A stretch of 64,000 nucleotides of DNA. It comes from Quercus robur. Taxonomy: Eukaryota; Streptophyta; Magnoliopsida; Fagales; Fagaceae. The notes beneath the pieces are model-generated. The model saw only the letters and a list, made by a program, of their open reading frames with translations, did not search any database and was not told the DNA's origin. The stretch spans positions 82,011,453-82,075,452 of the forward strand of contig NC_065538.1 of assembly GCF_932294415.1 (NCBI RefSeq). The letters run 5' to 3'. The position numbers and the translations under genes are program-made. Position 1 is the stretch's first letter; every line of letters begins with the position of its first letter. Positions 11,281-22,728 of this stretch are shown in pieces.

Positions 11281-13322
11281 ATGTCTTCGTCTGATCTCTC
11301 CCACAACACTACCAACACCAACAATGGCAACAGTAACGGCGGCGGCGATTCAAACGAGGACGAGCAAGATTATCGTACCATGGAGACCCAACTCGAAAAA
11401 TTGAGGAAAGATCTCGAGTACATAAACTTCAACTTCTCCAAATTCAAGGAATCTGCAGACGAAGTGGCTGCTGGCTCCAGGGATCTCTTACTACACACAC
11501 TCGACAAGTCCTTAGGCGATTTAAGAGCCAAAGCTCTCACTCCGGCTTTAAAAGCCAAGCAAAAGACTCAACTACAATCCAGGATTCGTGTACTCAGTGA
11601 CGTTGTCATCAAGTTAAAGCTTCGCATCCCTAATCTCTCCACCATTGCATCCGCCGCTGGTACAATTAACCGGGTCGATGTCGGCTTCGGTTTAGATGAC
11701 CTCCAGGTGATTGATGAATTGCCTGACTTACACTACAACACACTCTTTAATCAAAGCTATGCTTTTCAAGATTTTAGGGACATTTATAGTAGTCTTGATG
11801 ATAGAACGAAGTTGTGTTTGTTGTGTTTTGCTTTGATTCCGGAGAATGAGGTTGTGAAGAAGAGGCTTTTTGTGTATTGGTGGGTTGGAGAAGGCTATAT
11901 TAGTAGTACTAGTAGTAGTAGCCCATTACAGGGGGTGAAGAACAGACGTATGAGAAAATGGGTGATGAAATATTCCTGAAGTTAGTGAAGACCGGCTGTA
12001 TTGAGGCTGTGAATAAGAAGCATAGGTTGGTTGCGGATACTTATAAGATGAATCCTTTTATTCGTTCCGCCATGATTGAGTTTGCCAAGGAAGCTAGGTT
12101 CTTTGATTTTGATGAGAAGGGGAATCCCATTGCTTTGAATCCCACTGCTGATTTTTCTACCTGTCACCGGGCATGTTTAGTACTAAATGACTCTTCTCAG
12201 AAGTTACTAAGAACTGGGTTTCAATCAAATGGGTCTCCATTGGATCATGAGAAATTGCAAACTATATTCAATGTCAATGAACCTTATCCTGACTTTTTCA
12301 AGTTGGAGTGGTTCTCGAAATTGAAGAATGTCAAGGTTCTTTATCTGGGGAGGTGGAAGAACTCGGCTAGTCATCACATTGAAGTAAAGAGTGGTGAATT
12401 CTTAAAAGGGTTGAGAAGTATGAAATTTTTAAGGTTTTTCAGTCTTCAAGGAATCTCTAGGATCACAAAGCTTCCGGATTCTGTGTGTAAGCTCTCAAGT
12501 TTGAGAATCTTGGATCTTAGAGCATGTCACAATCTAGAGCTGCTTCCTGATGGGATAGGCTCACTGAAGCAGCTGACACACTTGGATATATCTGAGTGTT
12601 ACTTGCTTGAATACATACCCAAAGGGATTGCCTTGCTCTCAGAACTCCTAGTCCTTAAAGGGTTTGTAGTTGGTGATCGCATAAGTGCAGATTCGTGTAC
12701 TCTTGGTGAGTTGTTAAAATTGAGTAAGTTGAGGAAATTGAGCATCTACACAAACGTGAAGGTTTTTCCCACAGATGAAGAGGTAAGCACTATTCGACAG
12801 TTTAAGAAGCTTCAGAAGCTGACAATTGTGTGGGGAGGTGGAGTAGACGGCCATGCTAAGCAACTCACCAAGAGTACATTTTCTGAGGGCCGGCACCCAG
12901 CTGGATGCTGTCATCTGAGGGCACGTAAACGCTTCACTAGAAAATTATTAAAAGCTGCCACCTTTAAGCAAGGACTAAGACCAGAAATCCCAGAAGAATT
13001 TAAGGAACTAGAGAAACTGGATCTCCAGTGTTACCCTCAGATGACTGCACCCAGATGGTTGATTCCTGACAAACTTGCCAAGTTAAAGAAACTGTACATT
13101 AGAGGAGGAAAACTCCAAAATCTGGGTCAATTTAAAGAGAATGATAAGTGGAAAGTAGAAATACTACGTCTGAAGTTCTTGAGTAACTTGAAGATGGATT
13201 GGAGTGAAATCTGAGCATCGTTTCCTGACTTATTTTACTTGGAGAAATTCAATTGCCCTAAACTCACTCTGTTTCCATGTGATGAAAATGGGTTATGGTT
13301 GAAGCCATTAAATGATCAATGA
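11281..13322 (+). pseudogene. Tandem paralogue of the winged-helix/LRR gene, broken
   Basis: Closely related to 5441-7849 from MSSSD through the final WLKP, but with two lesions. First, a frame change near 11930 in a G run: the copy reads CAGGGGGTGAAG where one extra G would restore the TGEE-QTYE-like frame, and the frame then continues in 11958-13214. Second, TGA at 13212 where the paralogue has CGG, cutting off 36 still-readable codons. It also lacks about 40 N-terminal residues and the 24-residue repeat array. The winged helix (CLLCFALIPENE, YWWVGEG), the MNP motif and the LRRs are otherwise well kept. Decay must be recent, or the G-run change is a sequence error. It may still make a truncated N-terminal protein of about 230 residues. 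Confidence 0.8.
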
Positions 13323-15077
13323 AATAAGAGCAGTTGCAAGACATTGAAAGTCCAAGGCTTAATCTGAGTGGTGAGATGGAGCTTCACTTCCAGTTCACTG
13401 AAACTTGAATCAGCCTGGTTGGACTGAAGCAAAGGATCACCCATTATGGTCACCCAGGTCAGAAAGTCTTCCTCAAATCTGATCTTTCTGATCCCACTCC
13501 ACCGGGGGACTTCTGCTTTATGCACAAAATGCTGTCTTTCCTCCAGTTGACTCGTTTTGTCGGTTATGGTTCTTTTCCTACCAAATGAATTTTATGTATT
13601 CATTCAATTGTTCTTGTCAAGATGAATCACACATCAAAAGTATGTAATGTTTCTGGCCTATTTCGAATTTAGTTGTGTTCAATGCCTATTATTTAATATA
13701 TTTACTAAGTTGCAAACTTGCAATTGCTTCTTGTACATTTTCTTCCTCCTTATTTGGAACAAGCTGCGAAGGTTTTTGTTGTAGTGGAGCATGTGATTTT
13801 TTTTTTTTTTTTAATTTTAATTCTTTAAAAAAAGAAATTGCTTATAATAAAGAGGATAGATTACCTTATTGAGAAAATTGTGGAATAATGATTGTTGCTT
13901 TATCAGGCTTATATTGCAGCACTGCCTGTTCCAAGAAATAGAATATACACTTAATAGATCATGTTCTGAAATAATGTTAGGGTAAGAAAATGATTACTGG
14001 CTTCAAGTGGCTATTTATTCAGTGTCTTTTCCAGTCTCATTTCCATACCTTGGTGTGGTTTTTGTTCTTTGAGCCATTTATTTTTTTCTAGAATCCAAAT
14101 TATGTTTAGGAAGAGTGAACAGTGGGTGGAACTATGTAAACTCATAACCAAGACAAAACAGCCTGAACATGCTGGTCCCTGCCCTGGATAATGGATTTAT
14201 TTTCTTTCCCCTGTGGTTGATTTTTTTGATAATACTGGACAATCGATTTTATTGATAATACTGGACAATCGATTTTATCATGTGCATCACGTTACACAGT
14301 CAAATTTGACTGGATCTTCTTATTAAATGATGGACTTGAAGCAACCATATTTGGATTACCTAACAGTCATCAATCATGATTGGAGGTTAATTTGCAAAAT
14401 CTCCAAATATTATCGGAAGCTGTTGCAAGGTATATAAATTCTTGATGTCGTATACACTTCGGTGGAGTCACATATATCATCAACCTAACAGTCATCAGCC
14501 ATATAAATTCTCCAACTATATATGGTATTACACTTTGGTGGATCAACCATAACACCAAATAATTAATTAACGGGTTTTTTGTATTGGTTTGGTTGGTTTG
14601 TAATATCTCCAATATATGTTCCAATTTTGCTGCAGCTTAACTGGGTATTTAAATCTGGTCCCTGATCATCATGCACATATCAAACGGGGAAAACAATTTT
14701 GGAAATGCTTCAATTGGTGCGTTCCAAAGAGAGAACATTGATGGTTTGCTTAATTGCTTTTAGGTGGGATGAGATAAACAACCTGTCTCATCAGGTCCTG
14801 GGAAAATTAAACATCATCTGTGAATACTAATTGCAAAAAACTAAATGTTGTTTAAAACGCATAAATCATCCACCATTCAACTTTTTTTGAAACAGTTGTA
14901 TCATTCAAAGATGCATAAACTTCAATACTATCATACAACTAGAGCAAAACTGTAAGCAACACCAATCATCAGACAACTTTTAGCAGATTTCATAATGAAA
15001 TGACAACATATAAAGCTAAAAACTTAAATAGGAGAAACCAAAACCAAGAAAATAGCAAGTTAAAAAGCATGTGCTAT
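13323..15077. other. Spacer downstream of the broken LRR gene
   Basis: The first 1 kb repeats the 3' flank of the 5441 gene, but with about 240 bases of extra sequence at 13348-13590 absent from the other copy. A 30-base tandem duplication (GATAATACTGGACAATCGAT) lies at about 14226-14276. Partial duplications of CCTAACAGTCATCA and CACTTNGGTGGA lie at 14355-14550. The 14640-15077 part is the 3' flank of the minus-strand gene. No further gene was seen. Confidence 0.55.
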
Positions 15078-16298
15078 TCAAATAATACTATTCTGCGAAT
15101 CTGTGGCTGCTTGTTGTGTAACATTTGGAGCGGCTTGATCCTGTAGTTGTTTTACTGGGTCATGCATGATCTCACCAAGCATTTTTGCAGTTATCGGAAA
15201 GCCATCACACTTTTGTAAAATTTGTTTTTTCAGATCTTCCACATTTGAAGGTTTGAACTGTAACGGTGTGCTGTCCTTATCTGTGCCTTTCTCAACTGCA
15301 TCTTTGAATATTTTCCAGAAGCTCTCTGGGTCTGAACGTGGTAGAAGACGAAGTAGATTTTCCTCCCCAACCATGTTCTTTGCTAATTCCTCATTCCTAC
15401 TTGTCACAATAACAGCTCCACCACACCCTTTTGGTAGTCCATAAGCAAGACAATCCCATTCTCCATCACGGGATAACAAAGAATCCAACTTACCATAAAA
15501 TGCTTGTGTCTCCTCTGCATCATTGTTCCTGGCATCATCAAGCACAATCAAATACCTCTTCCTATACAATTGCTGGTGAAGAGCATAGAGGAGCCCCTTG
15601 AGGCTATGATCCCCGTGAACCTTATTGATGATCTCCTCGTCAACTCCAAGGCAATCCAACATTCTCTTGACAATTGCAACCCTTGTGTCATTATCTTCAT
15701 TTGGTTTTCTTGACATGCATACCCAAATCCTTGGAAGGAAGTACTTCTGAACCTCCGGCTTATTGAAAATTACTTGACACAGTGTTGTTTTTCCTACACC
15801 AGCCTTACCAACAATGCCTATTGCCTTGAATTGATCATCACTTCCTTGCCTAAGAACCAACTTTTCAAGTAATGTCACTTCATTATCAAACCCATGAACC
15901 TTAGATGCATCAACTACCCGAGTGCTCCACTGGGTAACTTGTCTCTCATATGATGAACTTACTTGACCATTAGGCTGTGCAGTAGTCGTTCCATTTGGAA
16001 CCCAGCCCCTGAGCTCTTCTGTGATTTCGTTTAACTTCCTCCTTATCTTACACACGGTCAGTTGGTCTCTCCAAGATAGCATTTGGCATTCAGTCAAAAC
16101 ATTGTTGAGGTAGTATAACTTTTCTCTCACCTTTTCCCTGTTTGATGAGTCTGCAATCCAGGATGATTGAAAAATCTGTTCAAGCAATTTACTAATTTCC
16201 TCAAAGTGGGTGCGCAGGGGAATTTTTGAGCCACTCTCTCCCACCTTGAGGCCATTGCAAAATTGGTCCTTTAGATACTGATCAATCTCCTGTGCCAT
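15078..16298 (-). CDS. Truncated NLR: coiled-coil plus NB-ARC only
   Basis: Single exon, 406 aa. Residues 1-110 are a helical Rx-N/coiled-coil-like region. NB-ARC follows: P-loop GKAGVGKTT at 164-172, kinase-2 YLIVLDDA with Asp254-Asp255, RNBS-B-like GGAVIVTSRNEE, and a GLPL-like CDGFPITAKMLG at about 363-375. The protein ends about 30 residues later with no winged helix, MHD or LRR, and with no in-frame continuation downstream. All core ATP/ADP-binding residues are present, so it may bind nucleotide. It is thus the complement of the neighbouring winged-helix/LRR genes. It is divergent from 17936, about 1.6 kb away. Full CNLs are usually 850-1,000 aa. It could be a helper, a regulator or a remnant; the intact frame favours a maintained gene. 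Confidence 0.82.
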   Translation of the reverse strand: MAQEIDQYLKDQFCNGLKVGESGSKIPLRTHFEEISKLLEQIFQSSWIADSSNREKVREKLYYLNNVLTECQMLSWRDQLTVCKIRRKLNEITEELRGWVPNGTTTAQPNGQVSSSYERQVTQWSTRVVDASKVHGFDNEVTLLEKLVLRQGSDDQFKAIGIVGKAGVGKTTLCQVIFNKPEVQKYFLPRIWVCMSRKPNEDNDTRVAIVKRMLDCLGVDEEIINKVHGDHSLKGLLYALHQQLYRKRYLIVLDDARNNDAEETQAFYGKLDSLLSRDGEWDCLAYGLPKGCGGAVIVTSRNEELAKNMVGEENLLRLLPRSDPESFWKIFKDAVEKGTDKDSTPLQFKPSNVEDLKKQILQKCDGFPITAKMLGEIMHDPVKQLQDQAAPNVTQQAATDSQNSII

Positions 16299-17935
16299 GT
16301 ATTTCTACACTCTTTACAGCCTCCGCCACTAAGTAGTGTCCTCTCCAAGGTTGCAGTGAAGTTTAAAACTATGCCTTGCTGATAAACTTTTATCTGGACT
16401 TCTCTCAATAATTGGACTGGTAAAGTGGAGCCAATGGTAAGAAAGAGTTTTTAATCAGTCTTTGTAGTTTTGTAAAGACTTGAGAGAAAGTCCTCTTAAT
16501 TTTTTTTTTGAACAGAAAGTCCTCTTAATTTTGGTGGAAGAAATGTGAGAAAGTTGATTTGGGTGGTCCATCCATGTGCTTGGGTCCTAACTCCTTGGGA
16601 ATTTTTATTTTTTTATTTTTTTGAGAAGGTACTCCTTGGGAAGTGAGAACTGGGAATTCCCTTTTCTTTTCTTTTTTCCTAATAAGTAGGAACAATTATT
16701 TTTTCCTTTCCTTACAGGTAATTTTTATAATATTATTTTTATTACCTTCTACAGCAGGTGACTACATAAGGTTCGACACATCCACTAGCTATATTCTAAA
16801 GGCCACCTCAATCAGGAAAAGCATAAAAATATTCCAATTTGCAAAAAAGAAATGTGTTTCAATTTCAATTTTTTTATTTTTATTATTTTATAATGTGTTT
16901 CAAATATTTTTTGGGCGTTTATTTGTAACAGTGTGAAAGACCCATAAAGTCTTGGTCTTGGTCCTCGTCGTCTGGCTTTGTCTTTTTATTTATTTATTTA
17001 TTTATTTTTGGTTAAATGTTTTGTCTTTTTATTACCCTCTTCAGTAAGTGGCTACATAAAAATATATTCTAAAGGTCACCTCAATCAGAAAAAGCATAAA
17101 AATACTCGGCAAAAAAAAAGGAAAAGCATAAATCCAATTTGCATAAAAGAAATGTGTTTCAATTTCAAATTTTTTTTTTATTTATTTTATAATGTGTTTC
17201 AAATATTTTTTGGGCGTTTATTTGTAACAGTGTGAAAGACCAATAAAGTCTTGGTCTTGGTCCTGGTCGCCTGGTTCTGTCTTTTGACAAAGTTCTCCGT
17301 TTGCTTGTGGAATGATAATGAAGATAGGAAAAGAAGAGAGCTGAACTTTGGAACCTGAGATGACTGTTATGCTGATGAATTGAGCCTCTACAATGTGGTT
17401 AAGTTGAGGTAAGTTTCTTAAACTTCCAAATCTTATACGACAAAGCATGACATTTTAAAATCTTTTTCCCCTAATCTTTGCATCAGTTTTCTCAGCAACC
17501 AACAAGAGGTTAGTGTACACAGTTTCATGATCTTCATTGCTGTCAAATAGCATTATAGTCTTTGTATGCATAGCATTATTCTTAGCCTCAATATATTTTT
17601 GAGAAATTTATACTGATGATTCCATAAGTGAAAACCTTAAAGGTATGTAGTCCATATATTGATAATAATGTTTCAAAATTTCATTCAATCAAAAAAGAAA
17701 AAAAGTTTCAAAATTCAGTAGGACTATGAATTGATTTACCATTATGCTGGTCATCCATTCACACTTGATTGATGGAAATAGATATTTTTTTTGCAAATTC
17801 TTGTTCTTCTTTTTGTTTTTGTGTTTTATAATCAAATTCTATTTAACTTCTGCTTATATTTGTAGCTACTTGGAAATTAATCATCGAAGTTTTCTTCGCC
17901 AGACTTACAGAAAGTAAGAAACCAGAGGGAAGAGT
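16299..17935. promoter_or_regulatory. Divergent intergenic region between NB-ARC and DUF4220 genes
   Basis: Shared upstream region of two head-to-head genes. Part of it (16550-17460) is related to the upstream region of the broken LRR gene, and it contains its own internal tandem duplication. TTTTGACAAAG and TTGATT-type elements are present, but no specific promoter can be assigned. A possible 5' UTR intron acceptor (TATTTGTAG) lies near 17865. Confidence 0.5.
16735..17290. repeat. Tandem duplication of about 250-300 bp
   Basis: Two copies, about 16735-16980 and 17030-17290. They share TCTAAAGG[C/T]CACCTCAATCAG, AAAAGCATAAAAATA, GAAATGTGTTTCAATTTC, ATTTTTTGGGCGTTTATTTG and AAAGTCTTGGTCTTGG in the same order. 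This second-level duplication is nested in the segment also found at 10741-11150. Confidence 0.85.
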
Positions 17936-20260
17936 ATGGTTTACATCATCCCTCGCAAGTTCAAGAAGTTTTATGATACATGGAATGTCCAAACCTTTAT
18001 TCTGTTTAGCCTTTCACTACAGACCATTCTAATTCTGTGTGCACCGTCAAGAAAGCGAACAGGAAATGTAATAGTAACCTGGTTGATCTGGTCAGCTTAC
18101 TTGCTTGCCGACTGGGCTGCTAACTTTGCAGTTGGACTTATTTCCAACAGGCAAGATGACACTTCGGGCAAAGCTGGAGGCCTTGAAGATCGTTATGACA
18201 TTCTGGCATTTTGGGCTCCCTTTCTTTTGTTACACCTTGGAGGTCCAGATACCATAACTGCTTTTGCTCTGGAGGATAATGCCCTCTGGCTGAGGCACTT
18301 TGTTGGGCTTGCAACTCAGGTTGCTGCTGCTTTTATTGTCTTTGGGCAATCACTTCCCACAAACAAACTATGGGTTCCTACTGTCCTCCTGTTTATTGCT
18401 GGAACCATTAAGTATGGTGAGAGAACACGTGCTTTGTATCTTGCAAACCTGAACAAATTCCGTGAGTCGATGCTTAAACCACCTGACCCGGGGCCTAACT
18501 ATGCAAAGCTCATGGAGGAATATGCTTCAAAGAAAGAAGCCAAACTTCCAACTCATATGGAAATGATTGGAGAACCCAATAAAGAATCAAAGGCTGCACT
18601 TTTTGCTGAAGATGTAGGTGACCTGAAGGATGACGTTGTGGTTGTGGGGCATGCTTATCGCTTCTTTAACATCTTCAAGGGTCTCATCGTGGATCTCATC
18701 TTCAGCTTCCGTGAGCGCCATGACAGCCGTCTATTTTTCCAGAAAAGAGAATCAGAAGAGGCATTTAAAGTAATAGCAGTTGAACTCAACTTCATCTATG
18801 AAGTTCTCTATACTAAGGTTGTTGTGGTGCATTCAATTTTAGGATTCGTAGTCCGATTTATATCCTGGAGTGTGATTGTGGCAGCCCTCTTGACCTTCTA
18901 TTCAATTGATAAGAAAGGTTTTCATAAGATCGATGTTAGAATTACCTATACCCTGCTGTTTGGTGCTATAGGCTTGGATACAGTTGCTCTCTTTATGCTT
19001 ATTTTCTCTGATTGGACTGTTGCTAGTGTCAAGAAGTCTATGGAAATTAGCTTCATACGACCTATTGCCAAATTCGTTTGCATTCCCCTCAGGTACTATC
19101 TATCTTTTAAGAGGATAAACTGGCCTCCTCAAGAGCCTCAACAGAGTTCAGAGACTCCAGAGTCAATAAATTGCTTAGACTGGGTTAGAAGAATCCTATT
19201 CAGGAGGTGGTCTGAATATCTCTATACATACGACTTCATAGAATATTGCCTGAAAGAACGTCCAAAAACCACGTCCCTTAATGTCTTTGATTACTTGTGG
19301 TGTTTTTTGATTTGTGTCATCGAAACTTTTGGCCTTAAGGATTTCTATGATAGGATGAGATATGTGTCGAAGAAGCCATGTACCAAAGAGCTATGGAATT
19401 TCATCTTTGAACAGCTGAAAGAGAAATCCACACTTGCAGATGATCCTGAAACTGCCAAGAGGATATGTGCAGCTAGAGGTGATTGGATTCTTCAGGATAG
19501 TAATTGGAACAGTGATAGCACTAACTTAATGTCTTATGTTGTGGATGTTGATTATGATCAGAGCCTTATGTTGTGGCATATTGCTACTGAACTCTGCGAT
19601 ACGATGGAAGAAGTTGACAAACGTACTCCAAAAAGTAATCGTGAAAGCAGTGAAACAGTCAACAATCCTGATGGTGGTCGTGAGTCAGTAAATTCTGAAG
19701 TTTGTCGTGAAATCAGTAAGACCCTCTCGGATTACATGTTATATCTTCTAGTTATGCAGCCTACCATGATGTCTGCTGTGGCAGGTATTGGACAAATTAG
19801 ATTCCGAGATAGCTCTGCAGAGGCCAAAAAGTTCTTTAGCAGAAGGGACCTTAAAGGTGGGGGACATAAAGAGGCCAGTCAAACACAGGAACATATGGAG
19901 GCCCGTAAAACACAGGAACATATGGAGGCCTGTAGAAGACTCCTTGATATAAATACAGATGTTCCACCTGTTGCTGTGAAGGGAGATAGAAGCAAATCTG
20001 TCTTGTTTGATGCATGTATTCTGGCCAAAGAGCTGCAAAAGTTGCCGAAACCAAATAGATGGAAGCTATTGAGTGAAGTGTGGGTGGAATTGCTGTCATA
20101 TGCAGCAGGTCATTGCCGGGCCAATACTCATGCTGCTCAACTTAGTAAAGGAGGTGAGCTTATCACTTTTGTCTGGTTATTGATGGCACATCTTGGCATT
20201 GGGGAGCAGTTTCAAATAAATGAAGGCCATGCAAGGGCAAAACTGATTGTGGGAAAGTAA
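17936..20260 (+). CDS. DUF4220/DUF594 membrane protein
   Basis: Single exon, 774 aa. The N-terminal half matches plant DUF4220 proteins: several hydrophobic segments at about 20-40, 45-70, 90-105, 118-160 and 300-360; LLLHLGGPDTITAFALEDN; and GTIKYGERTRALYLAN. The C-terminus has a DUF594 block at about 700-760 (VWVELLSYAAGHCRANTHA, LSKGGELITFVWLLM). It is probably an integral membrane protein, with a large soluble region after about residue 360. The molecular function of the family is not established. A 30-base tandem repeat at 19878-19937 doubles the residues QEHMEA. The second copy of the family at 46291 is of similar length and shares both domains. The start aligns with that copy. Confidence 0.86.
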   Translation: MVYIIPRKFKKFYDTWNVQTFILFSLSLQTILILCAPSRKRTGNVIVTWLIWSAYLLADWAANFAVGLISNRQDDTSGKAGGLEDRYDILAFWAPFLLLHLGGPDTITAFALEDNALWLRHFVGLATQVAAAFIVFGQSLPTNKLWVPTVLLFIAGTIKYGERTRALYLANLNKFRESMLKPPDPGPNYAKLMEEYASKKEAKLPTHMEMIGEPNKESKAALFAEDVGDLKDDVVVVGHAYRFFNIFKGLIVDLIFSFRERHDSRLFFQKRESEEAFKVIAVELNFIYEVLYTKVVVVHSILGFVVRFISWSVIVAALLTFYSIDKKGFHKIDVRITYTLLFGAIGLDTVALFMLIFSDWTVASVKKSMEISFIRPIAKFVCIPLRYYLSFKRINWPPQEPQQSSETPESINCLDWVRRILFRRWSEYLYTYDFIEYCLKERPKTTSLNVFDYLWCFLICVIETFGLKDFYDRMRYVSKKPCTKELWNFIFEQLKEKSTLADDPETAKRICAARGDWILQDSNWNSDSTNLMSYVVDVDYDQSLMLWHIATELCDTMEEVDKRTPKSNRESSETVNNPDGGRESVNSEVCREISKTLSDYMLYLLVMQPTMMSAVAGIGQIRFRDSSAEAKKFFSRRDLKGGGHKEASQTQEHMEARKTQEHMEACRRLLDINTDVPPVAVKGDRSKSVLFDACILAKELQKLPKPNRWKLLSEVWVELLSYAAGHCRANTHAAQLSKGGELITFVWLLMAHLGIGEQFQINEGHARAKLIVGK

Positions 20261-20815
20261 ACTGAATAAATTGGTGAATTCAATGTTTGTAGGAAATTAG
20301 GAATGAAACTTTCTATGTAGAACTCTGTTCTTTTCAATATGGGGGATGAGCATAAGATTTTATTTCACTTTTGTTTACTTCCATAGGAATGGAGATGTTT
20401 GTAATGTTGTATTAAAACACTAGTACTTCTTGTGTTCTTGCTGCTAAATTTATTTCAAGAATGCTTCCCATCATTGTCATGAATTTATTGGCCGACTGTT
20501 TAGTAGCTTGCAAGGAAAGTTTTTTAATAGAGCTAGGGAACCTGAAATGCTGCATATTTCACGCCCTTTCATGGACACACAAAAGAAGAGAAATAAAAGA
20601 GAGGGTTTTGCTGTTGGAAGTATTTTGCAATCTCCAATTCATTAGGAGCTGAGCCGGGAATAGGAGAAGATATCGTTTACGTGGGCATCATAACTAGACA
20701 TATACATGTTCTCTCCCACAATGTGTGAATCTCACAGAATTGTGGTGTTCACATATTATGAGAGAAGAGATACATATACCATATGTATAAGATAATTATT
20801 GTGAAGATTGATTAA
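20261..20815. other. 3' flank of the DUF4220 gene
   Basis: 3' UTR and spacer. A short open frame at 20461-20652 has no recognisable domain. No other feature was seen. Confidence 0.4.
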
Positions 20816-21850
20816 CCAATGCTTCAATTTTATATCCTACAAGACATCGTCTTGGATGATTAAAAAGCACAACTATATGTGAAGTTACAGTTGCCTCACA
20901 TATTCCAATTTAAACTTTAATGAACGAAAAACGTACTTGAAAAGAATTCTTAATTTAGTTAGATTTTTAATACTTATTTGTCTTGCTTTAGATTTGTAAT
21001 ATCTAATCTCTACCATAAAATGAATTCATCCAAATGGAGAAGATCATAATATTGCTGTTTCGAGGTCTTATCCTCCTCTGCTTAGCTGCTTTTCCACCTC
21101 AATTAAACCTCTCATTCGCATCTTTTCCCATCCTTAAATGACTAATCTCTCGCCTACCAACTATTACAACATCACAAACCTAATTTTAAATAGACCACCT
21201 ACTCTGCCTCTGGGCCTTGATTTATCTCTTCTTACACTTATGGGCCTGACATGAATTATCTTTCAAAGTGGTTTCAGGAAATCTCTTTTTTATTTTTTAT
21301 TTTTTATTTTAAGTGTGAGATGACAAATTGTGGAGTAACATCACTTCCACAAACACTATTTTATTAAGCATCAATCACAATCTTAAACTTCATCAAAAGT
21401 GAAAAAAGTACTGAAATTTTTTTTGTCGTTATACTTTTACTGTATTTCTCATCCCATGCTCACTGTCTTATTTTTTAGATCAGTTCATTGACCATTACAA
21501 CAACAACAACAACATGTTTTTATAATAAGTAAATATCTAATATCTGAATCTCTAGTTCAACTAAGGGGCCAAAATTGGAAACTAACACTGTTTGTCAAAC
21601 AATATAATTAGTTGCACTATTTTCAAACTATATATATTACTAACATCTTGAGCCTCAAAGACTCGATTTAGGCATATAAATTGAGTCTCAAAGACTCAGT
21701 TTTCATGGTCTGATCACGTCTGATATGACGTTTTTTCCACGTGGCATCCACTTGAAAATCGAGTTTCTAAAACTCGATTTATAAGCCGACCCTTTAAGCA
21801 TTGATTTGTATGTGCTAGCAAACAAAACAAAACAAAACACTTTACATTTA

Positions 21851-22719
21851 GAGCATTCTCATCAAGTGTGTCAAATGCCAAATATTTGGCATTTAACACA
21901 CCAAACACCAAAAACAGAGTATCATGAGGTGTGTTAAATGTGCTAAAATTATGAGACATGCTACAGTACACTCTTATCTTTGACATGGTACGGACAAGAA
22001 TGCCATCTACGTTTATTTTTTATTTTTATTCATCGTTCTCTCTCCTTTCTCATCACTTTATTCCTCTTTTTTTTTTTTTTGTTCTTCCTCAGACATTCCT
22101 ATCAACCCATCTTTTCTTTCACTCTTTTTTCTTCTCATTGTTGTTGTTTTTCTCTCTTTTGTTCAGCCTCGCCACGCCACCTGAGCCGATCTCTGTGTTT
22201 TTTGTTTTTGTTCTTGTTTTTATGTGGTGGTGGTTTTTGGTGTTCTGCTATGGTGGTTCTAGTGTGAGACAGTGGTGGGGTGGGATGTGGGGTGTTGATG
22301 GGTGGGTGGGTCAGCGATAGGTGGGTTAGCGACGGCAGTGGGTGGGTGTGTGGGATGCGGTTGGGTTGTGTTTTTTGTTGTTGTTTTTGTTTTTCTATGG
22401 TGGTGGTTTTGGTGTTCTGCTGTGGGGGTTCTAGTGTGAGACGGTGGTGGGTGGGATGTGGACGGGGCGTTGATGGTTGCTGACAGCGGGGGTGGGTTGT
22501 GGGTTGTGGTGGGGGTGTTGGTTTTTTTATTTTGTATTTTTATATATTGTTGGTTTTTTTAATGTTATTTTAATATTGGAATATATTATTTTAATGTATA
22601 GAATTGAAGAATAGAAGATGTGATAAATGGTGAATTGTAAAATGATGTGCTAAAATGATAAAGTAGGTTTTTTGTGTGTCAAAATGACATTTTTTATGAG
22701 AGAGCTTATGAGAATGCTC
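21851..22719. mobile_element. Non-autonomous TIR element with 9-bp TSD (MULE-type)
   Basis: Inverted ends GAGCATTCTCAT...ATGAGAATGCTC are flanked by a perfect 9-bp direct repeat TTACATTTA (21842-21850 and 22720-22728). The 9-bp duplication fits Mutator-like elements. The interior is CT-rich, then GT/GGTGGG-rich, with no transposase. The long open frames in it are compositional. Confidence 0.85.
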
Positions 22720-22728
22720 TTACATTTA

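Noticed and set aside
21958-22483. Open frames of about 70-120 codons with F/V/W/G-rich peptides
   Set aside because: They lie in the interior of a non-autonomous TIR element and reflect CT-rich then GGTGGG-rich composition.
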